Shown: positions 19,045 to 28,518 of the stretch, one piece after another
Numbering within the stretch: position 1 is the first letter of the stretch
Layout of the letters: each line of letters begins with the position of its first letter
From: Calothrix sp. PCC 6303
GTDB taxonomy: Bacteria > Cyanobacteriota > Cyanobacteriia > Cyanobacteriales > Nostocaceae
Direction of reading: 5' to 3'
NCBI RefSeq assembly: GCF_000317435.1
Contig: NC_019751.1
Span: 3,100,001 to 3,164,000 of the forward strand
Length of the DNA: 64,000 bases
The notes under the pieces: model-generated
The model's database searches: none
Seen by the model: the letters and a program-made list of their open reading frames with translations, nothing else
Told to the model about the DNA's origin: nothing
Translations under genes and position numbers: made by a program

Positions 19045-19207
19045 GTATAGTATAATTTGCTCAGTTGCGATCGCTCATCTCTTATCTGTCCATATTCTTA
19101 TCTACAGGTATACTTGACTATGGTATAACCAATTACTTTCTATAAATCAGCCAGACTGGTAAAATCAAGTAATCCGCCAGGATTTTCCAATCGATAAAAA
19201 TTTATGC

Positions 19208-20236
19208 TTACTTTTTCACCTTGGTTTTAGCTAAATAAACGAAGAAAGGCGCACCGATTAAAGCTGTCATAATCCCCACAGGAACTTCTTGGGGTTGAAT
19301 TACTAATCGACCTAAAATATCCGCAACTAAGAGTAATATGGCTCCAAATAATGCACTATAGGGAATAATCCAACGGTAATCGACCCCCACCACAAATCTA
19401 ACAATATGGGGAACCACTAAACCAAGAAATCCGATCGCGCCAGCAACTGCTACTGCACTACCATCTAACAGCAAAACACATATCACCGCCGCAATTTTCA
19501 CCCATGTGGTTTGTTGTCCCAAACCTTTAGCAATATCTTCACCCAAACTCAAGATAGTTACTTGTCGGGAGATTGCTAAAGCCAAAATCATGCCGATACA
19601 AACATAGGGTAAAACTTGGAGAATAATACTTGTATCTGTACCTGCTAAAGAACCAGCTAACCAAAACTTAATTTCTTCTAAAGTGCGTTGACTGACGATT
19701 AATACTCCAGAAGTCAATGAAGCAAGCAAGCTGCTAATTGCTGCGCCTGCAATGGTGAGATTTAACGGTGTAGCGCCACCACGTCCTAAAGAGGCAAGAA
19801 AATAAACGCTGAAAGCTGTGATTCCAGCACCCAGAAACGCATACCAAATGTAAACGCCCTGGGTGGATGCACCGAGGAGAAAAATAGCCATGACGACGGA
19901 AAAAGCTGCACCGGAACTTACTCCTAATATACCGGGGTCAGCTAATGGATTGCGAGTTACACCTTGCATTAACGCACCTGCAACCGATATTGATGCACCT
20001 ACTACCATTGCAAGTAGCGATCGCGGTAATCTGACGGTACGAATGATTAAATGTTCTCTGGAAGCATCAAAAGACAGAAATGATTGCAAAATCGCGTCTA
20101 GAGGAATTTTTGCAGCACCCAGAGTAACACTAAAAATTAGGCTAGTAAGTAGTATAAGCAAGGCTACAACTAAACCGATTATAAATAATCTTACCTGTTT
20201 AGAGTCTTTCGGTAGTGGCGAAGTCCCATTTAGCAT
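19208..20236 (-). CDS. FecCD-family siderophore permease
   Basis: A 342-residue partner of the downstream permease. Visible signatures are RLPRSLLAMVVGASISVAGALMQG, NPLADPGILGVSSGAAF, GFLGLVVPHIVRF and EVPVGIMTALIGAPFFVYL. It is the first of the three import genes. No substrate-binding protein or TonB-dependent receptor is visible next to it, so those partners must be encoded elsewhere. Confidence 0.92.
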   Translation of the reverse strand: MLNGTSPLPKDSKQVRLFIIGLVVALLILLTSLIFSVTLGAAKIPLDAILQSFLSFDASREHLIIRTVRLPRSLLAMVVGASISVAGALMQGVTRNPLADPGILGVSSGAAFSVVMAIFLLGASTQGVYIWYAFLGAGITAFSVYFLASLGRGGATPLNLTIAGAAISSLLASLTSGVLIVSQRTLEEIKFWLAGSLAGTDTSIILQVLPYVCIGMILALAISRQVTILSLGEDIAKGLGQQTTWVKIAAVICVLLLDGSAVAVAGAIGFLGLVVPHIVRFVVGVDYRWIIPYSALFGAILLLVADILGRLVIQPQEVPVGIMTALIGAPFFVYLAKTKVKK

Positions 20237-20544
20237 TTTTCAATTGGTGATAAGTAATAAAGCGACAAGTTTCAGACTGTTTACTCAGTTATATTGACTA
20301 GTTCGTCAAGACGAAATATTCAAAGAGGTGGAATTGCCAAACATCTAGAATATAAAGATTTTCATAATCTAATCCCGAATTACCTAATTAAGACTAAATT
20401 ATCTACACTATAGATTTACATAATTGAGAAATAATTGCAATCATCTTGGTCGCACAAGCTACAATTTCAGATTTCATCATTGCGGATATGATCTCTGTCG
20501 AGAACAATTAATAGAAGATGAAGAACAAAATACTCGACCGGATA
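20237..20544. other. Upstream region of permease operon
   Basis: About 300 bp without a gene. It probably holds the promoter of the iron-import genes and contains the weak Fur-like sequence near 20423. Nothing else is recognised. Confidence 0.35.
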
Positions 20545-20742
20545 CTACTTATCATAGCTAGCAGTCTTCTTCAAAATTGATACCACCTCATCGCAACTCA
20601 AATGCCGTTGAAGGCATCGACTTCCAACAGGAATATCCGCAGTTAACATCATTTGGCAGGATAGCGATCGCATTTGAGGTAATTGCATAATATTACGAAG
20701 AATAATCAGATTAACCATGCAAATCAATAAAAACCGAACCAC
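20545..20742 (-). CDS. Small hypothetical protein
   Basis: A 65-residue frame; methionines at residues 9 and 19 give alternative starts, and the shortest form begins MQLPQMRSLSC. The C-terminal half (ADIPVGSRCLQRHLSCDEVVSILKK) looks like an ordered small domain, not random translation, but I do not recognise the family. It marks the change from the iron locus to accessory DNA. Confidence 0.35.
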   Translation of the reverse strand: MVRFLLICMVNLIILRNIMQLPQMRSLSCQMMLTADIPVGSRCLQRHLSCDEVVSILKKTASYDK

Positions 20743-20811
20743 TGAACATTAATCAACGTAAATTATTGATAGCTAATGCCAAGCATGTGGGTGAAGTCAA
20801 CGGAATCAGTC

Positions 20812-21078
20812 ATGACTACCATAAACATCGTATTCACTCACCCATTTGCCAAAACTCCCAAATATACTTTTGGCGAACAAGTCGCAATTAAAAGTAACTG
20901 TAATTCTAAAAAATGGGCGACAGGTCAAATTACGGGATTGCGATTAGATTACGACTCTGTAAATACCTGGAACTACACAGTGGTTTTTGATTATCCACAA
21001 GGCTTTTGCGAAGAATTTACCGAAGAGGATTTGGCAGCAGTAGATGAATTAGTTTGCTCACAACTGTTGTTCAAGTAA
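20812..21078 (+). CDS. Small hypothetical protein
   Basis: An 88-residue protein starting at MTTINIVF; an ATG at 20776 would add 12 residues. It contains YTFGEQVAIKS and WNYTVVFDYPQGFCEEFTEEDL, which look like a small beta-barrel module. The family is not identified. It lies among small accessory genes often seen on cyanobacterial plasmids. Confidence 0.5.
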   Translation: MTTINIVFTHPFAKTPKYTFGEQVAIKSNCNSKKWATGQITGLRLDYDSVNTWNYTVVFDYPQGFCEEFTEEDLAAVDELVCSQLLFK

Positions 21079-21201
21079 AAATTACTACTATGAATTTCTC
21101 ATAATAAAAACCTTTGCTGTTGGTAATTTTGCCAGCAGCTTTAATTTTGCGGCTAACGCCTTTACGGGTAATGAAGCTTGTAAAACCAAGGATTTTAAAA
21201 C

Positions 21202-21402
21202 ATGAAAACGGCACAACAAATAATAGCGCAACTCAATCAATTTACTGGTTCAACTACTCTCTACAAACACTGGCTAGGCTTGAAATATACAGACGGAATC
21301 AAATACTTAGCCGACGAAGCAAGCTGCTATTGGCTCTTGGATGCAATTTTCTCTCATCAACAATACCTTCGCCAAAGTAAGAGGATGAAGAGGAAGAGGT
21401 AG
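21202..21402 (+). pseudogene. DUF6876-type gene, 5' fragment cut by IS
   Basis: The first about 57 residues (QFTGSTTLYKHW, YTDGIKYLADEASCYWLLDAI) match the N-terminal half of DUF6876-type proteins. The frame then runs into insertion-sequence DNA (SKRMKRKR) and stops. The matching C-terminal half appears on the other side of the IS at 22811-23030. Function of the family is unknown. Confidence 0.65.
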
Positions 21403-22810
21403 GGCGTTTCGTAGTAGAGTTATTGTCTCTCACAACGACAACTCAAAAACCACTATGTGCGCCCATGTTTGACATTTTATCATTGTTACAGTGCTTCCTG
21501 CCGCAGATAAATGCTACAACGATGAAGCAATTGAACCAAATAATCTTGGCAATGTTAGCGATGAGCGGGCGAGTCACTATGTTGGGAATTTCTCGTTGGA
21601 CAGGTAGTGGTGGTAGTTATCGGACGATGTTGAGATTTTTTCATACGGTAATCCCTTGGGCGACATTGTTTTGGCTATTTTTCCGCAAGCATTTGTTCCG
21701 TGCAAATGAGGTTTATTTGCTTGCAGGAGATGAAGTTGTAGTAAGTAAATCTGGGAAAAAAACTTATGGGTTGGATAGATTCTTTTCCAGCCTAGTAAGT
21801 AAGCCAATATCAGGGCTATCTTTCTTTACATTATCATTAGTAAGTGTTGAACAAAGGCACTCATTTCCGATTCAAATAGAACAGGTAATAAAGAACGATA
21901 TAGAAAAAAGTAGTGTATCGCCAAGACCAGAAATAAAAGCCAAAGAAAAACGTGGACGTGGACGACCAAAAGGGAGTAAAAATAAAAACAAGACCGAAGT
22001 AATTCTCACATCTGAATTACTCAGAATTAAGAAGATGATTAATGAGCTAGTCAAGCTGGTAGCTAACTTTATCCCACTGACTTACTTAGTCTTAGATGGT
22101 CATTTTGGAAACAATAATGCTTTGCAGATGGCTCGACAGGTCAACTTACATATAATTTCCAAGTTACGCCACGATTCAGCATTATACATACCTTACCAAA
22201 ATCCTGACCCTAATCATCGTTCACGCCGTAAATACGGAGATAAACTAGACTGGCGTAATATTTCTGATGAATATTTGCGTCAAAGTAGTATCGAAGAGGA
22301 TATCCAAACCGATAGTTACCAAGCTACTTTACTGCACAAAGAATTTGCCCAGTCCCTGAATGTAGTTATTTTGGTGAAAACAAATCTGAAAACTAATGCT
22401 CGCAGTCACGTAATTCTGTTTTCTAGTGACCTAAAGTTGTCATCTGAGAAAATAATTGACTACTACAAACTACGCTTTCAGATCGAGTTTAACTTCCGTG
22501 ATGCCAAGCAATTTTGGGGATTGGAAGACTTTATGAACATCGGTCAAACTGCGGTGACTAATGCTGCTAATCTAGCATTCTTTATGGTTAATTTATCTCA
22601 TCATCTTCTCGCTGATTTCCGCATCCTGAATCCTGACTCCGGCATTATTGATCTTAAGGCTCATTATCGTGGCTTTCGATATGTCCATGAGATCTTAAAA
22701 ATGCTTCCAGAAATCCCTGAGCCTATTTTATTAACCCGGATTTTTGCCAAGCTTACTTCTTTAGGGCGTATTCATCACGTTTCTACGGGCGTTGAATCCT
22801 CTTAATTTGG
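21380..22810 (+). mobile_element. IS4/IS701-like insertion sequence (approximate ends)
   Basis: An insertion sequence separating the two halves of a DUF6876-type gene and carrying one intact transposase. The ends are estimated from where the host frame is lost and resumes. The outer bases share AAGAGG in inverted orientation, but the inverted repeats are weak, so exact ends and any target duplication are not fixed. Confidence 0.65.
21465..22805 (+). CDS. DDE transposase, IS4/IS701-like
   Basis: A 446-residue transposase, apparently intact, if it starts at MFDILSLLQ; a TTG at 21423 would add 14 residues. The catalytic acidic residues are likely in LLAGDEVVVSK, YLVLDGHFGN and YYKLRFQIEFNFRDAKQFWGLED, the last giving the Y-(2)-R-(3)-E pattern of IS4-like enzymes. 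A basic linker (KRGRGRPKGSKNKNK) sits in the middle. The open frame suggests recent or ongoing mobility. Confidence 0.88.
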   Translation: MFDILSLLQCFLPQINATTMKQLNQIILAMLAMSGRVTMLGISRWTGSGGSYRTMLRFFHTVIPWATLFWLFFRKHLFRANEVYLLAGDEVVVSKSGKKTYGLDRFFSSLVSKPISGLSFFTLSLVSVEQRHSFPIQIEQVIKNDIEKSSVSPRPEIKAKEKRGRGRPKGSKNKNKTEVILTSELLRIKKMINELVKLVANFIPLTYLVLDGHFGNNNALQMARQVNLHIISKLRHDSALYIPYQNPDPNHRSRRKYGDKLDWRNISDEYLRQSSIEEDIQTDSYQATLLHKEFAQSLNVVILVKTNLKTNARSHVILFSSDLKLSSEKIIDYYKLRFQIEFNFRDAKQFWGLEDFMNIGQTAVTNAANLAFFMVNLSHHLLADFRILNPDSGIIDLKAHYRGFRYVHEILKMLPEIPEPILLTRIFAKLTSLGRIHHVSTGVESS

Positions 22811-23030
22811 CAGAGGTATTGATCAAACTAAAACCTTTCTCTCTAATCAAAATTTGCGAGAATTTCAAATATGGCATTTGAGAGTTGAAAATAATTCCGG
22901 CATTCTAGTTTGTGAATGGGATACAAACCAAGAATTATTACGCCAAGAAATTGAATATACAGATTTTCCACTCAGCCATATCAAGGTTTACTTGGTAGAA
23001 ACAGCTCTCATGCTCCCCAGCGAATATTAG
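22811..23030 (+). pseudogene. DUF6876-type gene, 3' fragment after IS
   Basis: After the IS an open frame reads TFLSNQNLREFQIWHLRV then ILVCEWDTNQELL and ends LMLPSEY-stop. It corresponds to the C-terminal half of the DUF6876-type protein begun at 21202. The two fragments seem to overlap by about 10 codons (FSHQQYLR against FLSNQNLREF), so they may come from two tandem paralogues and not from one split gene. Confidence 0.6.
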
Positions 23031-23053
23031 TTTGTAAATAGTGAGAGATAATC

Positions 23054-23299
23054 ATGGTACAAGCAATTAGCAATGAGCAAACATTTGTCACAAATCTCGA
23101 ACAATTTATGACCAAAGCTGACAAATTTATCAAAATCTACTACTCAGGAATCAGCGAAGAAAACAAAGTTAGAGAGATTGTGCAAGAACTACAAAATTTG
23201 ATATCGGATACTGACTTGCAACAATTAGAGATAGATTATCATAACTACTGCGAAATCAAAGACTTTATATCTGATTGTGACGATTCTGCATGGTTTTAA
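23054..23299 (+). CDS. Small hypothetical protein
   Basis: An 81-residue acidic, mostly helical protein beginning MVQAISNEQTFVTNLEQFM and ending DDSAWF. It starts 23 bp after the DUF6876 remnant and was probably co-transcribed with it. No family recognised. Confidence 0.5.
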   Translation: MVQAISNEQTFVTNLEQFMTKADKFIKIYYSGISEENKVREIVQELQNLISDTDLQQLEIDYHNYCEIKDFISDCDDSAWF

Positions 23300-23441
23300 A
23301 AAGAAGGTAGCAGTAGGGGAAATGCAAACAGGGTATTTCTCCTACCTAAATAGCTTAAATTTTAGACTTATTCCCTTCTACTATCTGCTTTTCAAATCTA
23401 ATTTATTCTGGCTAACGCCAATAGAGAAATGAAGAATTAAA

Positions 23442-24852
23442 GGTTCTACCGATCCCCTTATGGAAATTTAACACTAAAGTGCCAAGATAATAAGCAGCGT
23501 AATCTAAAATTTGCGAAATTACGGAAACCATATCCTAATCTTTTGACTAGCTTCAACTTATTATTAATTCCTTCTACAGTGCCACTAGTTGTTCTTTGTT
23601 CAAAATAACCAACTATATCTCCAAACCATCTAAAAATTGTTCTAATAGTTTTCGGAAAGTATAAACTCGAATCATACATCCAATCTAATAATTTTAGTAC
23701 CCCATCGCCCCATGATTCAGCAGTGTTAAATATATTTCTGAATTTCTCTTTTAACTCGTGCATTTTTGATAGAGTTGGAGATACATTTTGAACTGCTTTT
23801 AGCTTTTCTTTTTGAGTCTCATTTAAAGAATCTTCGTTTTTCAACAAGCTATATTTACTTTTTAATAATCCCGCCAATATTCGATCTCTATCTAATTTAT
23901 TCTTGAGGGAATTTGCTTCTTTTTTTTGCTGTTTACGCGCTGCATCTAATTCATCATTTACCTGTTTCATTACATGAAATCTATCAATAGTTACTTCTGC
24001 ATTTGGCATCAACTCTTTGACTAAACTTTTATATGGTTTCCACAAGTCTATACTAACTTCTTCAATTTGCTCTAAAACCTCATTGCCCATACTCTGCAAA
24101 GCTTGAGTCATTTCTGATTGACGACGTGACTCAACAATATCAATTGGTTTTCTTCTGTCTAAATCTACCAATACTCCTAAATAATTACCTTGACCTTTAA
24201 TTAAAGAAATTTCATCTATACCTAGACGCTTTATTTCACTTGTCTCAAAACTGATATCTGATTCTAAAGAATCTAGCATCGATTGAATTTCTGATTCACT
24301 TAAATCATTTCTCTCTGCAACACTACGAATGTTACTGTCTAACACTTGTTTCACTATTTCTATTGCAAATCTTTTAGTATATCCTCGTTGTTTATCGACA
24401 AAATCTAAATCCTCACTAAATAATTTTTGACAATTTTTGCACCTAAATTGACGACGATCAATTCTTAATATTACTTGCTGATTACTCCATGGCAAGTCTT
24501 TAATATTACGCCAATGATGCTGATGTATACTATGACTAGCTTTACCACATCTTGGACATTTAGAAGATTTGGAGTCAACTTGTATTTCTATGATTAATCC
24601 TAAGCCTTCAATATCTTGACAATTTAATACTTTTATCCCTGGTAAATTCAGAATTTGCTCTACGGAAAACTTCATAGCGAGCACCGAAAATTTAATTTAT
24701 GGCTATTTTACTTGTATTCTCTCACAGATTTGGTATATTTAAAAATCCATAAACCTTTATCTAGCTTGAGTTGTAGCTATACATTCTTGTTAAGTTATAG
24801 CCATTTTTTCACATCTAAATATATTTTTTTTCATAAGGGGATCGGTAGAACC
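23442..24852 (-). mobile_element. ISL3-family insertion sequence
   Basis: Both ends carry the same inverted repeat of at least 21 bp, beginning GGTTCTACCGATCCCCTTAT. The unit is 1411 bp and holds one transposase gene. The 8-bp flanks (GAATTAAA left, ATAATAGC right) differ, so no target duplication of the usual ISL3 length is visible. The right end lies 46 bp beyond the end of the VirB10-like gene. Confidence 0.9.
23458..24675 (-). CDS. ISL3-family transposase
   Basis: A 405-residue transposase starting at MKFSVEQILNL (24675; an ATG at 24684 adds three residues). It has the ISL3 N-terminal zinc finger pairs (CPRCGK, CKNCQKLF), followed by the catalytic domain with LGIDEISLIKGQG, TIDRFHVMKQVN and the C-terminal GTVEGINNKLKLVKRLGYG. 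Complete and apparently functional. Confidence 0.93.
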   Translation of the reverse strand: MKFSVEQILNLPGIKVLNCQDIEGLGLIIEIQVDSKSSKCPRCGKASHSIHQHHWRNIKDLPWSNQQVILRIDRRQFRCKNCQKLFSEDLDFVDKQRGYTKRFAIEIVKQVLDSNIRSVAERNDLSESEIQSMLDSLESDISFETSEIKRLGIDEISLIKGQGNYLGVLVDLDRRKPIDIVESRRQSEMTQALQSMGNEVLEQIEEVSIDLWKPYKSLVKELMPNAEVTIDRFHVMKQVNDELDAARKQQKKEANSLKNKLDRDRILAGLLKSKYSLLKNEDSLNETQKEKLKAVQNVSPTLSKMHELKEKFRNIFNTAESWGDGVLKLLDWMYDSSLYFPKTIRTIFRWFGDIVGYFEQRTTSGTVEGINNKLKLVKRLGYGFRNFANFRLRCLLSWHFSVKFP

Positions 24853-24898
24853 ATAATAGCTATACTTTTCCACTGCCTAATGCCCATTACTACCTCAC

Positions 24899-26545
24899 CT
24901 AAAACTGGAAAGTTTTATTGACAAATACATGAACCTCAGTACCCGCTTTGACGAACCAAACATCCTCTCTCCGTTGAATCTCCTGTAATGCTTGTTGATT
25001 GCGCTGCAATATCTGTTGGGTTAAGGGTTCAAAACCTCCTTCCAAAACTGCTCCCAAAATATTGGAACGATTTCTTCTAATTGAAGAGAAAGAAGTTGTA
25101 CCACCGAAACCGCTATTCGTTGAGGTTTGTTCTTCCTTGGGTTGATTGAGAACCTTACCAACTTTTGCTAACGAACCAACCGCAAAGGTTTCCGCATCCC
25201 GTGAAGCGATTTCCCCACCTTTATTACCCCAGGAAGAAGCTATTAAAGGTTGACCAGATTTACCCCGAATTGCGATCGCTCCTTCGGGTAATATATATTC
25301 ATTCCCATCAATTACCGCTCCTGTCGCTTCCAGTTCAACAAATCCTGATTTCTGAATATCTTTGACTTGAACTATTATTTGTGTTGCTTTTGGCAAAATA
25401 ACCAAAGCTGTCTTGGTAGTTAAAGGTTGAGAAAGCTGAATGATAAATTTATCTTGTTGTGCTTGCTTAGTAGAGTTAACAGCAGCACTATTGGGCTGAT
25501 TTTTAGTCCAAATTAAAGGTGTCACTAATTTTCCAGAACTAGATGAACCTACTGTTAATTGTTGTGTTTCTGGATTACCAATAATTAAAGCTTCTTCTTC
25601 ATGAAGTGGTTCAATTTCCAAATCATTAGTTGTGGGAACTATTTGATTTGAATTTGATGTTACTGAAATTAAAGTAGCACTGGGAATACTTGGTGCTTGT
25701 TGTTCATTAAGTGTGGTATTAGTCGTATTATTTGGCAGAGATTCAGAATTAGATGCAATTTCAACATTTCCATAACTTCCCAAACTGCTAATTTCCCTCC
25801 ATTGCTCCATTGGGTTAATATCTTTTTCCTGTTTGGTTAAAGATTTAGACACAGATGCTGGATTTACTTGATTTTTAACTGGTTGATTTCTCGATGTATA
25901 AGGAATATTACGAGGGTTGTAGCTAACTCTTTGAGGGATTGAACGTGGTATATGAGCAACTTGATTTCTTGGCACTTCTCTGGGAGTAATTTGAGAAGAT
26001 ACTGGTTTAATACGCTCATTTCTACTTTGAACACTACGTCTGACAATCTGGGTTTTAGGACTTTTAGAACGCTCCACTGATTTGATTTTGTCAGCTTGGG
26101 TAGAGAGTGCTAATTCAGCTTTGAGCTTTCCTGTTTCTGTTGCTTGAGAGTTATCAGCAATCTCTAGCTTTGGCTTATCTACTTCCTGGTTAGCAATCGT
26201 AGGTGCAATCTTGGGTTTACCCGACATAATACTATTTAAAACCGTTGCAGCAGCACCGAAAACAACAAGCATTACTAAACCCACTGCACCAAATTTGGCG
26301 AAGGGATTACCATAAAAAGTTGGCTGGGTTTTACCTAGTTGAGGATCATCAAATAATTCATGAGTAGCAACTGGGTTAGAAGCTAAATTTTGACTATTTA
26401 TTTCTACTTCTGGTGATTCCTCTGTAGCAAAAGGTTTTGTTGGATTCTGTAATTGATTCCCATTGTTTAAACCAAGTAATTTTGCAAAACTTGATTCATC
26501 CCAATTATCATTCAACTCGTGACTTTCAGTTTTCTGCTCTTGCAT
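24899..26545 (-). CDS. VirB10/TrbI-like T4SS scaffold protein
   Basis: A 548-residue protein with a cytoplasmic N-terminus, one membrane helix at about 84-105, a long low-complexity periplasmic linker rich in Pro, Asn, Gln and Ser, and a C-terminal beta domain ending AGTEVHVFVNKTFQF, which is how VirB10/TrbI proteins end. In conjugation systems it spans inner and outer membranes and senses ATPase activity. It is the last gene in a set ordered like virB2-10 and shares one base with the upstream gene. An ISL3 copy lies just past its end. Confidence 0.75.
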   Translation of the reverse strand: MQEQKTESHELNDNWDESSFAKLLGLNNGNQLQNPTKPFATEESPEVEINSQNLASNPVATHELFDDPQLGKTQPTFYGNPFAKFGAVGLVMLVVFGAAATVLNSIMSGKPKIAPTIANQEVDKPKLEIADNSQATETGKLKAELALSTQADKIKSVERSKSPKTQIVRRSVQSRNERIKPVSSQITPREVPRNQVAHIPRSIPQRVSYNPRNIPYTSRNQPVKNQVNPASVSKSLTKQEKDINPMEQWREISSLGSYGNVEIASNSESLPNNTTNTTLNEQQAPSIPSATLISVTSNSNQIVPTTNDLEIEPLHEEEALIIGNPETQQLTVGSSSSGKLVTPLIWTKNQPNSAAVNSTKQAQQDKFIIQLSQPLTTKTALVILPKATQIIVQVKDIQKSGFVELEATGAVIDGNEYILPEGAIAIRGKSGQPLIASSWGNKGGEIASRDAETFAVGSLAKVGKVLNQPKEEQTSTNSGFGGTTSFSSIRRNRSNILGAVLEGGFEPLTQQILQRNQQALQEIQRREDVWFVKAGTEVHVFVNKTFQF

Positions 26546-27333
26546 TATAAATTCTCCTGTGGTAAATCTCGAATTGCATAAATCTCTAACCCACTAGCAC
26601 GAACTTGATAAATTACTGCTGCTAATCCACTCACATTTGCTGGAGATTCAGGAGCTTCTACTGCTCGAACAAATATCTCTTTATTAAAGGGTATTACTTC
26701 CCCTAAATTATTACCCTGGTCAAATATAGTTAGATTGGCAATCATGTTGACTTTCCATTTACCCTCTTCAATTTTTATTGGTGACTGAATTGAAAGTGGG
26801 ACTAAAACAACTTGGGTTTTACCTTTAAAAACTCCTGGTGGTGTCATGTCAGTCAGCATTTTTAAAAACTCTTTACGAAAATCTTCTGATAATGCGTAAG
26901 ATGCTTGCCAAGCTCCCGATGTCACTTTATTTCCTCTCAATCCCGGCTCTCCAATACTGATTCCCTCATCAGGTTTGGGTTTTGCACTTTCTTCAACGTT
27001 GGTAGGTGGTAAATTTCCCGACCAATTCATCATTAAAGTCATGGTGTTGGAGACAAAATGTGATACTACTTGTGGAGTGCGATCGCTATTTCCCAATGGT
27101 GCTACTTTTATTGATTTTCCCGTTTCCAATTGAACCAAGGAAGGTGGTGGCTTTTTATTCAATTGTGAGTAGGAACCGTAGATTAATACAAGAAGGAAAA
27201 AGGTAATAAGATGTAATCCAAAAGTACCAACTGTGAATAATGCTAAAGTATCGCCAGTTGAGAATCTTTTAGATGCACGATTTAAAAATTTTAATCGTTT
27301 ATTTTGAGTAGATTCTGAATTTAGGTCATTCAT
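26545..27333 (-). CDS. VirB8/TraE-like T4SS assembly protein (tentative)
   Basis: A 262-residue protein with one N-terminal membrane helix (FTVGTFGLHLITFFLLVLIYG) and a periplasmic domain containing SNTMTLMMNWSGNLPP and late beta strands. Topology and size fit VirB8/TraE. The call depends mostly on its position between the VirB6-like and VirB10-like genes and its direct junction with the latter. A VirB9-like role cannot be excluded, since no separate VirB9 gene is visible. Confidence 0.5.
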   Translation of the reverse strand: MNDLNSESTQNKRLKFLNRASKRFSTGDTLALFTVGTFGLHLITFFLLVLIYGSYSQLNKKPPPSLVQLETGKSIKVAPLGNSDRTPQVVSHFVSNTMTLMMNWSGNLPPTNVEESAKPKPDEGISIGEPGLRGNKVTSGAWQASYALSEDFRKEFLKMLTDMTPPGVFKGKTQVVLVPLSIQSPIKIEEGKWKVNMIANLTIFDQGNNLGEVIPFNKEIFVRAVEAPESPANVSGLAAVIYQVRASGLEIYAIRDLPQENL

Positions 27334-27479
27334 GCTGTTTGAGTTTATATAAATGCTATTAGTTATTAGCCCTTAGCAATTAGCAAAAAACTTAATACTC
27401 TATTATCTGTATAAAATTATGATTCCTATCTAACCAAATGACTTATTAGCTAATCGCTAAACGCTAACCACTAATAGCC

Positions 27480-28502
27480 TCATTTATTAACCATTTTCGT
27501 CACAAAGTTAGAAACACCAAAGCTCGCAATATTGGAAAAGCTTCTAAAAACTGCCATTCCTCCACCTGCGGCTAGAAGTACAGATAAAATTGGAGCTAGA
27601 ACACCGATTGCAAATGCAAAAATCATCGGGTCGTTGTTATCAGCATTTAAAACCATCGTAGCTACCAAGCCAGAAATAATATTGAAACAAAGCTTTATCA
27701 TTCCCACTGAAAAGAAACCTGTTAACCATGCAAAAATCGCTTTTGAACCAACGGGAAGTAGGGAACCTCCGACAGCCAAAGGACCAAGCAAAGCGGTTAA
27801 TAACATGCAGACTTCGATTATCCACTGGAATGCGATCGCAAGTGCAAACAACCAACCTCTCACCGCTAACTGAAAAATGTTGGTGTTGAAAAAATCGCTG
27901 ATGCTTTTCACCCATTCAGGACGATTATCTTGGTCTAAATCAGCTTCAATCTCCTTTGCTTGTGTGGCAGCATTTTGTAAGCATTCGGCTTGTTGTGTAG
28001 GGTCTGCGATCGCATTACATTGATTAACGAGTGACTGAATTGCATCTCCCTTACCTGTTTTGAGCATTATTTGCTGATAGGCTTCTTGGAGTTGGATGGA
28101 GGCAGATGTGGAAGCCAAAAGGGTCTGATTTGTTTGGTTAATCACTGTTCTCAATCCTTTTGTCGCAATCGCTAATGGCTGACCATTATTAGCAAGTAGG
28201 GCTATTACAACGATTGTCCAGATTAGTTCTGTGAATCCCTTGGAACTGTCCCCATCAATCATTTCTTTCGTCCATTGGACTATGAAAATTAGGAGAGTCC
28301 CAACTGCAAAGAAGATACCAAGATTTGCGATCGCACTATATAATCCCCCGCTTAAAACATCATTCCACAATTTATCGATTGATTTAGCAACAGCTTCACT
28401 AGCAGCAATACCATCTTCTGTAATTGTCGAAGCAGCTTGTCCAGGGTTCGGCACTTGAGCTTGGGAAAGAACTAGTCCGTATCTCAAAAAATAGTAGAAC
28501 AT
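27480..28502 (-). CDS. VirB6/TrbL-like polytopic T4SS protein
   Basis: A 340-residue membrane protein with about six or seven helices: one at about 60-80, one near 95-110, and a cluster from about 215 to 325 ending in a Gly-rich segment (LLAAGGGMAVFRSF). A long periplasmic loop with two cysteines (NQCNAIADPTQQAECLQ) separates the groups. This layout fits VirB6/TrbL, the inner-membrane channel component. It lies between VirB5-like and VirB8-like genes. Confidence 0.7.
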   Translation of the reverse strand: MFYYFLRYGLVLSQAQVPNPGQAASTITEDGIAASEAVAKSIDKLWNDVLSGGLYSAIANLGIFFAVGTLLIFIVQWTKEMIDGDSSKGFTELIWTIVVIALLANNGQPLAIATKGLRTVINQTNQTLLASTSASIQLQEAYQQIMLKTGKGDAIQSLVNQCNAIADPTQQAECLQNAATQAKEIEADLDQDNRPEWVKSISDFFNTNIFQLAVRGWLFALAIAFQWIIEVCMLLTALLGPLAVGGSLLPVGSKAIFAWLTGFFSVGMIKLCFNIISGLVATMVLNADNNDPMIFAFAIGVLAPILSVLLAAGGGMAVFRSFSNIASFGVSNFVTKMVNK

Positions 28503-28518
28503 ACGAGTGCATCTTCAA

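Noticed and set aside
23434-24860. 8-bp target duplication of the ISL3 element
   Set aside because: The flanks differ, so no duplication is claimed even though the terminal inverted repeats are clear.
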